DNA from: CAYQAJ01 sp964415245
Lineage (GTDB): Bacteria > Planctomycetota > Planctomycetia > Pirellulales > Pirellulaceae
Length of the DNA stretch: 40,092 nucleotides
Reading direction: 5' to 3'
Assembly (NCBI GenBank): GCA_964415245.1
Contig: CAYQAJ010000014.1
Span: 1 to 40,092 of the forward strand
Program-made: the position numbers and the translations under genes
Notes under the pieces: generated by a model
Seen by the model: only the letters and a program-made list of their open reading frames with translations
Told to the model about the DNA's origin: nothing
The model's database searches: none
Shown here: piece after piece, positions 9,101-15,901 of the stretch
How positions within the stretch are numbered: position 1 is the stretch's first letter
How the letters are laid out: each line of letters opens with the position of its first letter

Positions 9101-11246
9101 GCCCGCACCCGTCGCGCCGGTTACACCGCCCATTCCCGCTCCGGCACCGGTCGCGCCGATGGCGCCGCCTATCATGTCGGCACCGGCTCCCGCGCCAGCA
9201 CCGGTTTTCGCACCGGCGACAAGGCCCACCGCCCCCGCGATGTCCGCACCGGTGGCACCGACCGGCACCGCTGTAGCAGCACCGGGTCTCAACGTCGAGG
9301 AGCTCGAACGATTCCTCATCAACTTCGTGGTCGAGCAGACCGGCTATCCGCCGGAAGTGGTCGAGCTGGATGCCGACCTGGAGGCGGATCTGGGCATCGA
9401 CAGCATCAAGAAGGCGCAACTGTTCGGCGAGCTGGCCGAGTACTTCGACGTGCAGCCGGACGAGAACCTGACGCTGGACGATTTCCCCACGCTCAGGCAC
9501 GTGATGAACTTCCTGCTCGATTCCGAGTTAAAAAAAAACTCAACACTTGACGCAGGGGACGCCGTAGCGGAGGCGACCACGGCGCCAGCGGCCGTACAAA
9601 CGGTGCCGTCGGAACCGCCAACCGTGGCGACTCCTGCGGCGACAATCGTCGACACTCCCGCCGACACGTCGAGTGGCTCCGCGTCCTATCAATCGGGTCA
9701 TGAGCGCGGCGCGCAAAGTCGCGTCGCTATCCGTAAGGCGCTCCGCCGTCTGGCCGATAGCGCCGGGCGCGATGGGAGTAGCGCTTCTTCATTGGCAGCC
9801 GGCGGCAACGGCCACGCCTCGCTGAGCCAATCGGCACGCGAAGAATTGCAAGGCATTGCCGACGGGGCGAACGTGCCGATCGAGAACATTCTGGCGCTGC
9901 ACGAATCGGCGCTCTGGCCGCTGAACGCGGATTCGCCACCAGTAGCAGCCACACCGATCGCGGATAACCCGGCGTCATCCGCTGTCGCGCCGCCCGCCCC
10001 TGTGCCGAGTGCTCCCGAATCGCTTCCACCTGCACGTCCCGCACCCACGCCGGTCGCGATACCCCAGCTTGACTTTCCCGGCGAATCGATCGACGACATG
10101 ACGCATCGATTCGTAATCGGCATGATCCCGGTGCCGCTCGATCCGCCGCCGGCGGTCGACATGCCTCAGTGGACTGGGCCGGCACTCATGGTCGGCGGCG
10201 GCCCGCTGGCCCAGGAGTTGGCGCGGCGTATCGAATCGAGCGGTAACAAGGTCTGCTGGCTTCCCATCAGCGACGACCTCGACGAGACACTCGCCGCGTT
10301 CGAGCGAATCTGGAACGAGCATCCGACGCCCCACGTATTCTTCACGACGGGGCGCGAAGGCGATGTGGCAGACCCTCGCGACGAGGCGGCCTTCAGCCGC
10401 CGCATGTACCGCGCCGTGACGCTGCCTTTCTTCCTTTGCCAGCGGTTCGTGCAATTGGCCGGTGAGGCCAAACTGCTCAAGCAGTGTTCGATTGTCGCCG
10501 CCGCAACCCTCGGCGGGGATTTCGGCTTCGAAAGCCCCATTGCCGCCCCGGAAACCGCGGCGCTGAGCGGGCTGCTCAAGGCGATTCAAATCGAAGTCGC
10601 CGTGATGCGCAACATGCGGGGCATGAAGCTCAAGACCTTCGACGCCCCCGACAACGAGGCGGTCGACTCATTTGCCGCCAACATCCTCCGCGAGCTGGCC
10701 TCCAAGGCGGTCGACTACGAAGTGGCCTACGTCGGCGGCGTGCGGCACCTACAGGCCACTTTTCCCGTCAACGCCCCGGTACAGCCAGCGCCCGACTTCG
10801 GCTTTGGCGGAACCTGGGTCGTCACCGGCGGCGCCCGGGGCATCACTGCATTGTGCGTCACCGAGCTGGGCAAGCGATTCGGCCTGAAGCTGCACCTGAT
10901 CGGCAGTAGCCCCTTGCCCAACATCGATCCTGCCTGGCGCGACCTTTCGGAGGAGCAGACGAAAGAGCTCAAAGCCCAGGTGATGCGCGACGCCCGCGCT
11001 GCCGGCCAGCCAATGGACAGGCCTGGAGCCGCGCAGAGAAAGACATCGAGATCGATAGCTCGCTTCGCTCATTCCAGCGCGACGGGCTCGATGTCACCTA
11101 CCACCAGTGCGACGTGGGCGACGCGGCGGCCTTGGCCCGTGTGCTCGAAACGATCCGCCGCACCAGCGGTCCCATCGAGGGCATCGTGCACGGAGCAGGC
11201 ATCGAGCGCTCGTGCAGCTTCGAGCGCAAGAAGCGAGAAACGGTGA
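3144..11246 (+). CDS. PUFA/Hgl-like iterative PKS, part 1: KS-KS(CLF)-AT-ACPx4-pseudoKR-KR(N-half)
   Basis: Iterative type I synthase of the PUFA/heterocyst-glycolipid kind. KS1 (residues ~22-480) has the full triad: Cys231 (NSACASSL), His363 (EAHATST) and His403 (KANIGH). The second KS (~530-980) is a chain-length-factor-like domain: Asp736 replaces the Cys (IDSSDTSTAS) and EAHGTGT reads ELDGTGI. The AT (~1110-1410) has GQGSQ, Ser1203 in GHSYGEY and His1307 in PCPFHTP. Four tandem ACPs follow, with phosphopantetheine serines 1638, 1786, 1925 and 2087, joined by Ala/Pro linkers. A structural pseudoKR precedes KR1 (TGGARGIT from 2561). The reading frame is lost near 11016; the ~78 codons after that are out of frame. 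The domain continues in the next entry. Repaired, the protein would be about 3714 aa. GTG 3186 is an alternative start. There is no integral enoyl reductase. Confidence 0.88.
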   Translation: MQQLPVEKVGDRITVEQHVEPTSIPIAIVGMACRLPGADDLDQYWQFLSRGGYAVAELPHERLDQSLYYDPQRGKVTKTYSKLGATLSSRQFHRDACPISPELERSVDNAHLLMCEVAAAACKHGGMNPFDLPLRNVGVYIGHAQGSGLAADYVYATCIEEAAQFLREVPEFAQLPLGEQQAIMRELVETVRREMPQRPEIAPDVDTNMVAGTISKAFGLTGPFLAVNSACASSLQAVQMGVRALQFGSVDMAIVGGASDLKFESLTLFSQAQSMSASGSRPFDAAADGLICSEGYVCLVIKTLPRALADGDRIQAVIRGLGMSSDGRGKSLWAPRKEGQILAMQRAYRNGLDMGSLQYIEAHATSTELGDATELNALGELLRDKFPPGKRIPITSVKANIGHALEAAGLSSVVKTILCLQHRTFVPAINIETLNPKIQWDTAPFYVQRQREAWPEQPDGSPRRAAVNAFGIGGLNLHVVLEEFTEARRAQLAAQYGQQAPSHSAGRAMAASPAAASPASAAAAVPSDDAVAVIGIGCILPGAANLNEYWKLITTGRDPKRPAPKDRLPVDIVYEPGPPRMFRTPGIVGGFITDYQYDWRRHKVPPKQVEQADPLQFMLLDAAEQALVDAGYDKKEFDRTRMGVMVGTKFGGDFSTQLETGLRLPHLKLLLGTFLSRRGVSAEQATQITEQFASVLAKHWPAVVDESGSFSTSTLASRITKTMNLMGCAAAIDSSDTSTASALSTCVDILLAGDCDTMICASGQRFMGLPQFEGMALAGVLATGERIASPFDAAAAGFVPGEGVGVVLLKRLSDARRDGDRVHAIIRSIGAAHGNSPAEAMPLAMERALRRAGVAAGDVAVMELDGTGIPELDAQQLRALVQVYGRDVRQHPLLIGSVVGQIGHTSGASAMASLIKACLEIESGQMPALFGMQQPAQVAAENADVICAATTAMPIRHTTRDGRRFGAVSSYGKGQAYHILLERGERVPMSDEHVTPAKTGAQAPATAAPLASATAATRSAWRIIRIGGASPEAIGAGMQRALVDPTQAYAAAEHSRFAPSDVLRLAIVADSPQSLAEKLQTAAKQLSNAAAHQVLQQQGIFYRAVGLRPPRVAFLFPGQGSQYPGMMRELVRDVPAAAALLREIDGAMARRGFPSFSQMAWENPDQLGKDIWVTQIAMLLADMVMYAAIVDQGIRPDLVAGHSYGEYAALFAAGVWDIEGAITAARARYDGIASTPRARGTMMATTAPPAEIERLGATLPDKAYAANFNAPDQTVVGGCLETLNRLAALLTAQGHKAQILPVPCPFHTPLMERTCEVLQSVLATMPLAPPRVPLLSTVTNRYVAEPDEIRVNLAAQLTTPVRYVDLIERIASEQETVFVEVGPQQALTKLNRRILEGRNVQGIIGSDNAKRPGMEQLMHVRALLECVGAIGEQAASQAAPVMQASSAVASAGAAPSEPMPLKGSITHVDATERRREKMRQAAAKDVPQADDHGSPAPFVHSHKSGGNGSATQHKRQTVAAPTAVAPARQFAPPAASPPAPPRVDRMSPPAPIAPPAAVAPPAPTAPVAPAPVAPLAPVASAPPVAPPAPSAPSAAPASGTSPAELEKFLINFVVEQTGYPPEVVELDADLEADLGIDSIKKAQLFGELAEYFDVQPTDDLTLDDFPTLRHVMNFLAGAPTKGNAGGGPAIADAATSAPAVAPPPAPAAPAAPAAVAPAPAPAPATPAVSPAPIAAAPTTAPSTAVAGPDAAELEKFLVNFVVEQTGYPPEVVELDADLEADLGIDSIKKAQLFGELAEYFDVQPTDDLTLDDFPTLRHVLEFLRGASVKGDLAGSPASAAPVAPTAPAPVAPAPAPTAPVAVSPAPQAPAPVAAAPHVAPSTATAGPSAQELEAFLINFVVEQTGYPPEVVELDADLEADLGIDSIKKAQLFGELAEYFDVQPTDDLTLDDFPTLRHVMEFLQGSAFKNELAAEATGGPAAAPTAAPAPVAPVTPPIPAPAPVAPMAPPIMSAPAPAPAPVFAPATRPTAPAMSAPVAPTGTAVAAPGLNVEELERFLINFVVEQTGYPPEVVELDADLEADLGIDSIKKAQLFGELAEYFDVQPDENLTLDDFPTLRHVMNFLLDSELKKNSTLDAGDAVAEATTAPAAVQTVPSEPPTVATPAATIVDTPADTSSGSASYQSGHERGAQSRVAIRKALRRLADSAGRDGSSASSLAAGGNGHASLSQSAREELQGIADGANVPIENILALHESALWPLNADSPPVAATPIADNPASSAVAPPAPVPSAPESLPPARPAPTPVAIPQLDFPGESIDDMTHRFVIGMIPVPLDPPPAVDMPQWTGPALMVGGGPLAQELARRIESSGNKVCWLPISDDLDETLAAFERIWNEHPTPHVFFTTGREGDVADPRDEAAFSRRMYRAVTLPFFLCQRFVQLAGEAKLLKQCSIVAAATLGGDFGFESPIAAPETAALSGLLKAIQIEVAVMRNMRGMKLKTFDAPDNEAVDSFAANILRELASKAVDYEVAYVGGVRHLQATFPVNAPVQPAPDFGFGGTWVVTGGARGITALCVTELGKRFGLKLHLIGSSPLPNIDPAWRDLSEEQTKELKAQVMRDARAAGQPMDRPGAAQRKTSRSIARFAHSSATGSMSPTTSATWATRRPWPVCSKRSAAPAVPSRASCTEQASSARAASSARSEKR
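7951..9516 (+). repeat. Four tandem ACP-coding repeats
   Basis: Four coding units of about 220 bp (near 7951, 8395, 8815 and 9295) separated by 200-260 bp Ala/Pro linkers. All four share an identical 46-residue core running from NFVVEQ to FDVQP, and units 1-3 also share the following 16 residues. Protein identity is held while the linkers differ freely, which points to gene conversion or strong selection on the carrier. Tandem ACPs are typical of PUFA-type synthases, where their number affects yield. Confidence 0.9.
9530..9538 (+). other. A9 homopolymer / A-AAA-AAC slippery run in PKS
   Basis: Nine adenines directly after the fourth ACP encode Leu-Lys-Lys-Asn. The in-frame heptamer A-AAA-AAC has the geometry of a -1 slippery site. 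A shift in either direction meets a stop quickly: TGA at 9548 in the -1 frame and TAG at 9565 in the +1 frame. It is the longest A run I noticed in this gene. Whether slippage occurs is unknown. Confidence 0.4.
11012..11024 (+). other. Frameshift inside KR1 splitting the PKS
   Basis: Up to about Met13-Asp at 11013-11018 the KR1 sequence is in frame 3144. From about 11018 onward it continues in the -1 frame (QAWSRAEKDIEID...), which matches the equivalent stretch of KR2 (EKEWERVKVDIEIYD). One missing base near 11016-11018 explains this. There is no homopolymer and no X-XXY-YYZ slippery heptamer here, so programmed frameshifting is not favoured. A sequencing or assembly error, or a recent inactivating mutation, both fit. 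Confidence 0.8.
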
Positions 11247-14200
11247 TGGCCACGATCAATACCAAAGTCGGGGGAGCCGTCAACCTGATGCGGCTCACCT
11301 GGAACGACCCGGTGCGCACGTTCGTCGGCTTCGGATCCGTGAGCGGGCGGCTGGGAAGCAACGGCCAGACCGACTACTGCGTGGCCAGCGACTTGCTGTG
11401 CAAACTGTGCGCGTGGTATCGCGCGGCGCGACCGGGCGTTACCGCCGTAGGCTTCCACTGGCACCCGTGGGCCGGGGTCGGCATGGCGGCCAATCCCGAG
11501 ACCATGGCCATGCTGGAGCGGACCCTGGGCCCGACGCACATGCCGAGTGAAGAGGGCGTGCGGCACCTGGTGCGGGAGCTGTACGCTCACGTACCGCGGG
11601 CCGAATTGCTGATTACGACCTGGGAGTTCCACGCCCGCTATTACGGCACCTGGTTCCATCCTAAGGAGCTGTTGGAGCGGCAGGCCGCGCAGAGGGCGGC
11701 GGCTGCGACGGCTGCACCGGCTTCGGTGGCTCCGTCGGGCGCCGATGCCGCGACTGCGGCTTCGTCGGTTGCTGACGCGTCCGCCGCCGCGCAGTGGGAT
11801 CCGCTCCCGTTCGAGCAGGTGGTGCAGCGTCACGAGCTAAAGATGATTCCCGCGCCACTGTCTCCCGCCGCGACCGCTCCGACCGTCACGGGGCCCGTGT
11901 GCATCTACGGCGATAACCCCGGTGCCCGAGCGCTTCATGGCCGCCTGGCCGCGATGGGCGTCGCGGTGCATGTGCTCCCCGTCACCGAATCGATGGACGA
12001 CGCCAAGGCGGCGGTCGACGCTGTGTACGCCTCGCAGCCGCCTCGGACGGTATTCCTGATGTGCGGCCGCGACGAGAACGCCCCCGATCTCCTCACCGAC
12101 GCAGGCTGGAAGCACCGTCGCGAGGTGGGGATTGTCGTGCCGTTCATGGCCATGCAGCACCTGTTTCGCTTGCGTCGCAAGGCCAAGGATGCCAACCCCA
12201 TCACCCTGGTTGCGGCGACAGCCCTCGGCGGCGACTTCGGCCTGTCGGGCAACGTGGCGGTGCCTGAAGGGGGTGCGATGACCGGCCTGATGAAATCGCT
12301 TTATGTCGAAGACACCCGCAAGGGCGATCGCGAAGTATTCACCAAGGCCATCGACTTCCCTGCCGAGGAACGGCCCGAGGCGGTGGTCGATGCCATCTTG
12401 CGCGAATTGGCGGCGGACGCCCCCGACATCGAAGTCGGCTGGTCGCGCGGCCAGCGCTCCGTGTTGCGATCGTTCGAGCGGCCCGTCGAGTCGCTTCCGC
12501 GGCTCGAGATTCCCCGCGGAGGCACTTGGGTGATCACCGGCGGGGCACGCGGCATCACGGCTGCTGCTGCCATGGAGCTCGCCAAGCGATACTCCCTCAA
12601 GCTGCATCTCGTCGGGTACCGGCCTCATCCGTCGGAGGATGCGGAATGGCGCAACTGCACCGACGAGCAACTCGGCGAGATCAAGGCGCGGATTGTCCGT
12701 GGGGCCGTTTCCGAAGGGCGTTCGCCCGAAAAAGAATGGGAGCGCGTTAAAGTCGACATCGAGATCTACGACACGTTGCGGAAGTTCGCCGAGGCGGGCA
12801 TCCCCACCACGTACCACTCGTGCGATCTGGCCGATTGGACGGCCCTGGCAGGCGTGCTCGACGCGGTGCGGACCGCCGACGGACCGATCGACGGAATCGT
12901 GCACGGGGCGGGCTATGCCATGTCGGGCCGCTTCGATATGCGATCCGACAAGCACCTCGACAGGACGCTCGCCGGCAAGGTCGCAGGCGCCGTGGGCCTG
13001 ATGGCCCTCACGCAGAATGACCCGGTGCGCTGCTTCATCGGGTTTGGATCGATCGGAGGGCGATACGGCGCCAACGGTCTGGCCGATTACGCAGCCGCCA
13101 ACGACACGCTGGCGAAGCTGTTCGACTGGTATCGCGCGCGGCGGCCCAATTGTGCCGCGTGCTGCTTCCACTGGCAGTCGTGGGACGAAGTGGGCATGGC
13201 CATGTTGGGCGATAGCGCCGTCGGGACCAAGGGCATTCTCAAGATGCACTTCATCAAGCCGCGGGAAGGAGTCGAGCATCTATGTCGCGAGATCGAAGCC
13301 GGCTTGCCGCTGTCGGAGGTGCTGATCACAGACGGGTTCTTCGAACACACGTTCTATCCCTTTGCTGCGGCGATTCGAGAGGGATCGTCGTCTTCCCATG
13401 CGGCCGATGCAGCACAGGGGCCGCTGACCATCGAGAGCGCGCCGCTGGTGGAAAGCGTTCAACCGCGCGAAGGCGGCGGCAACGCGACCGAGATTCGGTT
13501 CAACCCCGCCGCCGATCCTTTCCTGCTCGATCACCAGCTTCGCGGCCGGCCGCTGCTTCCGGCAGTGGTGGGAATCGAGGCCATCGCCGAGTCGGCCGCA
13601 CTCAGCAGCGGCAAGGAGGTAGTCGCGGTGAGGAACGTGGAAATCGTCGACGCGCTGTCGTTCCACACCGATCGCGCGACGGTCGCCCACGTGAACGTCG
13701 TGCCGCAGTCCGATGGTGCGCTGGCCTGCGAATTGGTGGCCGACTTCCACAATCGCGCCGGCAAACTGATTCAGCAGGATCGGCTGCACTACCGTGCCGC
13801 TGTCGACGTGGCCGAGCGCCCGACGCAGCTCGATTTGCCCATGCCGCAGGACCTGCCCCAACAGTGGCACGCGTTCACGTACCAGTCCACCGGCCCACTT
13901 TATCACGGACCGACGCTGCACGGGCTCACCGCGGCTGCGTTTGGCGAGCAGACGGGCTGGGGCAAGCTCACGGCGCTGTCGCTCCCGCGATTCGGCGGGG
14001 CGCGGCCCGGTCACCGGTGGCTGGTGCATGCACCGCTGTTGGATTCGGCGTTCTACCTGTGCGGCGTGCACCTCTGGTACCACGGCGGGCAGGCGTTCTC
14101 GCTGCCGCATTCGATCGGCGCGGCGCGGCTGGGTCGGATTCCGCGCGAGAACGAACAGTGTCTCGTGCGGTTCGAGTGCCGCTCGATCGAGGATCGCTTC

Positions 14201-14287
14201 GCGACGTACGACTTCGCCGTTTTTGGCGACGACCAGAAGGCGATTCTGCACGTGAACGGGCATCGCGTCGTGGTCATCAAGCAATAG
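11114..14287 (+). CDS. PUFA/Hgl-like PKS, part 2: KR1(C-half)-pseudoKR-KR2-DH
   Basis: Second half of the same synthase. The ATG at 11114 is only the first Met in this frame and falls inside KR1, so it is not a natural gene start. KR1 keeps Lys (NTKVGGAV), Ser (FGSVSG) and Tyr, but its YxxxN motif reads YCVAS (Asn to Ser at 11387). A second pseudoKR leads to KR2 with TGGARGIT and a complete Lys-Ser-Tyr-Asn set (AGKVAGAV, FGSIGG, YAAAN). An Ala-rich linker follows. The C-terminal ~270 residues are a double-hotdog dehydratase with DHQLRGRPLLP (HxxxGxxxxP) and a second-half Asp in LLDSAFYLCG. There is no thioesterase, which leaves release to another protein, plausibly the reductase at 1603. The PPTase gene follows 53 bp downstream. 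Confidence 0.87.
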   Translation: MGDAAALARVLETIRRTSGPIEGIVHGAGIERSCSFERKKRETVMATINTKVGGAVNLMRLTWNDPVRTFVGFGSVSGRLGSNGQTDYCVASDLLCKLCAWYRAARPGVTAVGFHWHPWAGVGMAANPETMAMLERTLGPTHMPSEEGVRHLVRELYAHVPRAELLITTWEFHARYYGTWFHPKELLERQAAQRAAAATAAPASVAPSGADAATAASSVADASAAAQWDPLPFEQVVQRHELKMIPAPLSPAATAPTVTGPVCIYGDNPGARALHGRLAAMGVAVHVLPVTESMDDAKAAVDAVYASQPPRTVFLMCGRDENAPDLLTDAGWKHRREVGIVVPFMAMQHLFRLRRKAKDANPITLVAATALGGDFGLSGNVAVPEGGAMTGLMKSLYVEDTRKGDREVFTKAIDFPAEERPEAVVDAILRELAADAPDIEVGWSRGQRSVLRSFERPVESLPRLEIPRGGTWVITGGARGITAAAAMELAKRYSLKLHLVGYRPHPSEDAEWRNCTDEQLGEIKARIVRGAVSEGRSPEKEWERVKVDIEIYDTLRKFAEAGIPTTYHSCDLADWTALAGVLDAVRTADGPIDGIVHGAGYAMSGRFDMRSDKHLDRTLAGKVAGAVGLMALTQNDPVRCFIGFGSIGGRYGANGLADYAAANDTLAKLFDWYRARRPNCAACCFHWQSWDEVGMAMLGDSAVGTKGILKMHFIKPREGVEHLCREIEAGLPLSEVLITDGFFEHTFYPFAAAIREGSSSSHAADAAQGPLTIESAPLVESVQPREGGGNATEIRFNPAADPFLLDHQLRGRPLLPAVVGIEAIAESAALSSGKEVVAVRNVEIVDALSFHTDRATVAHVNVVPQSDGALACELVADFHNRAGKLIQQDRLHYRAAVDVAERPTQLDLPMPQDLPQQWHAFTYQSTGPLYHGPTLHGLTAAAFGEQTGWGKLTALSLPRFGGARPGHRWLVHAPLLDSAFYLCGVHLWYHGGQAFSLPHSIGAARLGRIPRENEQCLVRFECRSIEDRFATYDFAVFGDDQKAILHVNGHRVVVIKQ

Positions 14288-14340
14288 TCGCCCGAATCGA
14301 TTGACGAATCACGAGTATCGGACAGGAGAGCGAGTGCCGC

Positions 14341-15045
14341 ATGAAGGCTTCCCGCACCATCCATCGCTATGCGTCGGCCGACGATCTCGACGCCGCCTGC
14401 CGTCGGGCGGGCGACTCGTGGACGGGCGCGCGCGAGCGTCACGAGCTGGCCATGCTCCGCGACGAGCGCCGCCGACTCGCGTGGCTGCGTGGCCGGATGT
14501 TGGCGAAGCAACTGATAGTGACGGGGTCGGATGGCTCATCGGACACGGGCTTGGACGGCGTCGATTTTGCCTCAATCGATATCCTTTCGCGCGATGAGCG
14601 GGGACGATCGAATCGCCCGCGCGTCTGGTGGGGCGGCGTTGAACAATCGTGGTCGCTCTCGATTTCTCATACCGAGGCCGGTGCCCTGGCGGCGCTGTGT
14701 GTGACGGATGGCATTTCGACCGGCGTCGACATTGCCGAGTGCCAGCAGCTCGGCGCGGGGTTCGTGCGGACCTGGCTCACGCCCGGCGAGCAGCGTTGGC
14801 TCCGTGAGAGCCGCTCGGCGGACGTCGCCGGCTTCATCTGGGCAGCCAAGGAAGCCCTGTATAAGGCGTGCAATCGCGGCGAGAGCTTCGACCCGCGCAA
14901 GGTCGAGGTGCTTCCGCAAGGGACGTGCAAGTATCGGGGTCGCGCCCTGCGTGGCTGTGAGCTACGTTCTTGGAGAGTCGGTGAGCACGTAGCAGTGCTG
15001 GCGACCGTGCGAAGCGAGAGTTTGGCGGCCGTCCCGGCCGAATAA
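14341..15045 (+). CDS. Sfp/HetI-type 4'-phosphopantetheinyl transferase
   Basis: 234 residues, the usual size for the Sfp class. It transfers phosphopantetheine from CoA to the serine of carrier proteins. Seen: a WSLSISHTEAGALAAL segment (the conserved SISH), the Mg-binding GVDIA with Asp130, and WAAKEALYK with Glu171 and Lys175. The second acidic residue of the usual GIDIE is Ala132 here, with Glu133 one position later. It begins 53 bp after the synthase, with an AGGAG at 14324-14328 that is rather far from the ATG. The natural partner is the set of four tandem ACPs just upstream, as with HetI beside hgl genes or the PPTase of PUFA clusters. Confidence 0.88.
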   Translation: MKASRTIHRYASADDLDAACRRAGDSWTGARERHELAMLRDERRRLAWLRGRMLAKQLIVTGSDGSSDTGLDGVDFASIDILSRDERGRSNRPRVWWGGVEQSWSLSISHTEAGALAALCVTDGISTGVDIAECQQLGAGFVRTWLTPGEQRWLRESRSADVAGFIWAAKEALYKACNRGESFDPRKVEVLPQGTCKYRGRALRGCELRSWRVGEHVAVLATVRSESLAAVPAE

Positions 15046-15115
15046 CAGCGAACGAACTGACACAACCAGAGAATTGGCAACCATCCCTTCTTTTTTTTGG
15101 CGAGCGGAACCACCC

Positions 15116-15886
15116 ATGATCGACCTCACTGGAAAGGTGGCGCTGATTACCGGCGGCAGTCGAGGCATTGGCAGGGCCAGCGCCTTGCGTCTGGCACAGG
15201 CCGGCTGCGACATCGTGCTGAACTACGTGATGAACCGCAAGGCCGCCCAGGACGTGGCCGAAGCCGTTGCCGACCTCGGCCGGCAAGTGCTGGTTGTGAA
15301 GGCCGACGTGAGCGAGGAAGAGGACGTCCGCAGCATGATCGCGGCGGTGAAGGAGCGCTTCGGCCGGCTCGACATCGTGATGAGCAACGCGGCCACCGGG
15401 GGCTTTCGCCCGCTATTGGCGTCGACTCTGCGCAACTTCCAAGCCACCTACGGCACCAACGTGCTGGCGCTGTTATATCTGGTGCAGGCCGCCATGCCGC
15501 TGTTGGAGCGCAAGGAGGGCGAGGGACGCTCGAAGGTCATCGCCGTCTCCAGCCATGGTTCCGACACCGCTCTACCGTTCTACGGCCTGATCGGCAGCTC
15601 GAAGGCGGCGCTGGAGAGCATGGTGCGGCACCTGACTCTCGAAGTCGGCGACCGCGGCGTGAACGTGAACGTCGTCAAGTCGGGCCTGGTCGAGACCGAC
15701 TCGACCCGCAACATTCCCAACGCCTCGCAGGTGTTCAACGGCCGCAAGGACAAGTCGATGATGGGCGAGCGGATGCTCACCGTCGAGGACGTGGCCGACG
15801 TGGTGCTGTTTTTGGCCAGCCCGCTGAGCGACCTGGTGCAGGGCGAAACTCTGACGGTCGATGGAGGCGCGGCAGTACACGTGTAG
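15116..15886 (+). CDS. fabL: FabL-type enoyl-ACP reductase (SDR)
   Basis: 256 residues. A classical SDR with TGGSRGIG (12-19), a NAATGGFRP segment after beta-4, and a C-terminal VDGGAAVHV. The catalytic spacing is Tyr156-x6-Lys163 (YGLIGSSK). This is the enoyl-ACP-reductase spacing seen in FabI/FabL, rather than the Y-x3-K of ketoreductases. The NAA-G-RP segment and overall length match Bacillus FabL, which reduces trans-2-enoyl-ACP with NADPH. Since the upstream synthase has no ER domain, this protein could supply that step in trans. A FabG/HetN-like ketoreductase is the alternative, but the spacing argues against it. ATG 15116 is chosen because the Rossmann strand starts right after it; an upstream ATG at 15074 would add 14 residues across an oligo-T tract. 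Confidence 0.75.
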   Translation: MIDLTGKVALITGGSRGIGRASALRLAQAGCDIVLNYVMNRKAAQDVAEAVADLGRQVLVVKADVSEEEDVRSMIAAVKERFGRLDIVMSNAATGGFRPLLASTLRNFQATYGTNVLALLYLVQAAMPLLERKEGEGRSKVIAVSSHGSDTALPFYGLIGSSKAALESMVRHLTLEVGDRGVNVNVVKSGLVETDSTRNIPNASQVFNGRKDKSMMGERMLTVEDVADVVLFLASPLSDLVQGETLTVDGGAAVHV

Positions 15887-15901
15887 CCGCCAATCGCTCT
15901 C

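Noticed and set aside
11837..13279. 480-residue minus-strand frame
   Set aside because: Antisense shadow of the KR region with no recognisable motif.
3144..14287. PUFA synthase making EPA/DHA-type products
   Set aside because: No PfaD enoyl reductase, no pair of FabA-like dehydratases and only one DH are present; the layout is PUFA-like but the product is probably different.
15089..15098. Oligo-T tract as a terminator after the PPTase
   Set aside because: The nearest hairpin (around 15028-15043) is about 45 bp away, so this is not an intrinsic terminator; it is probably just the leader of the FabL-like gene.
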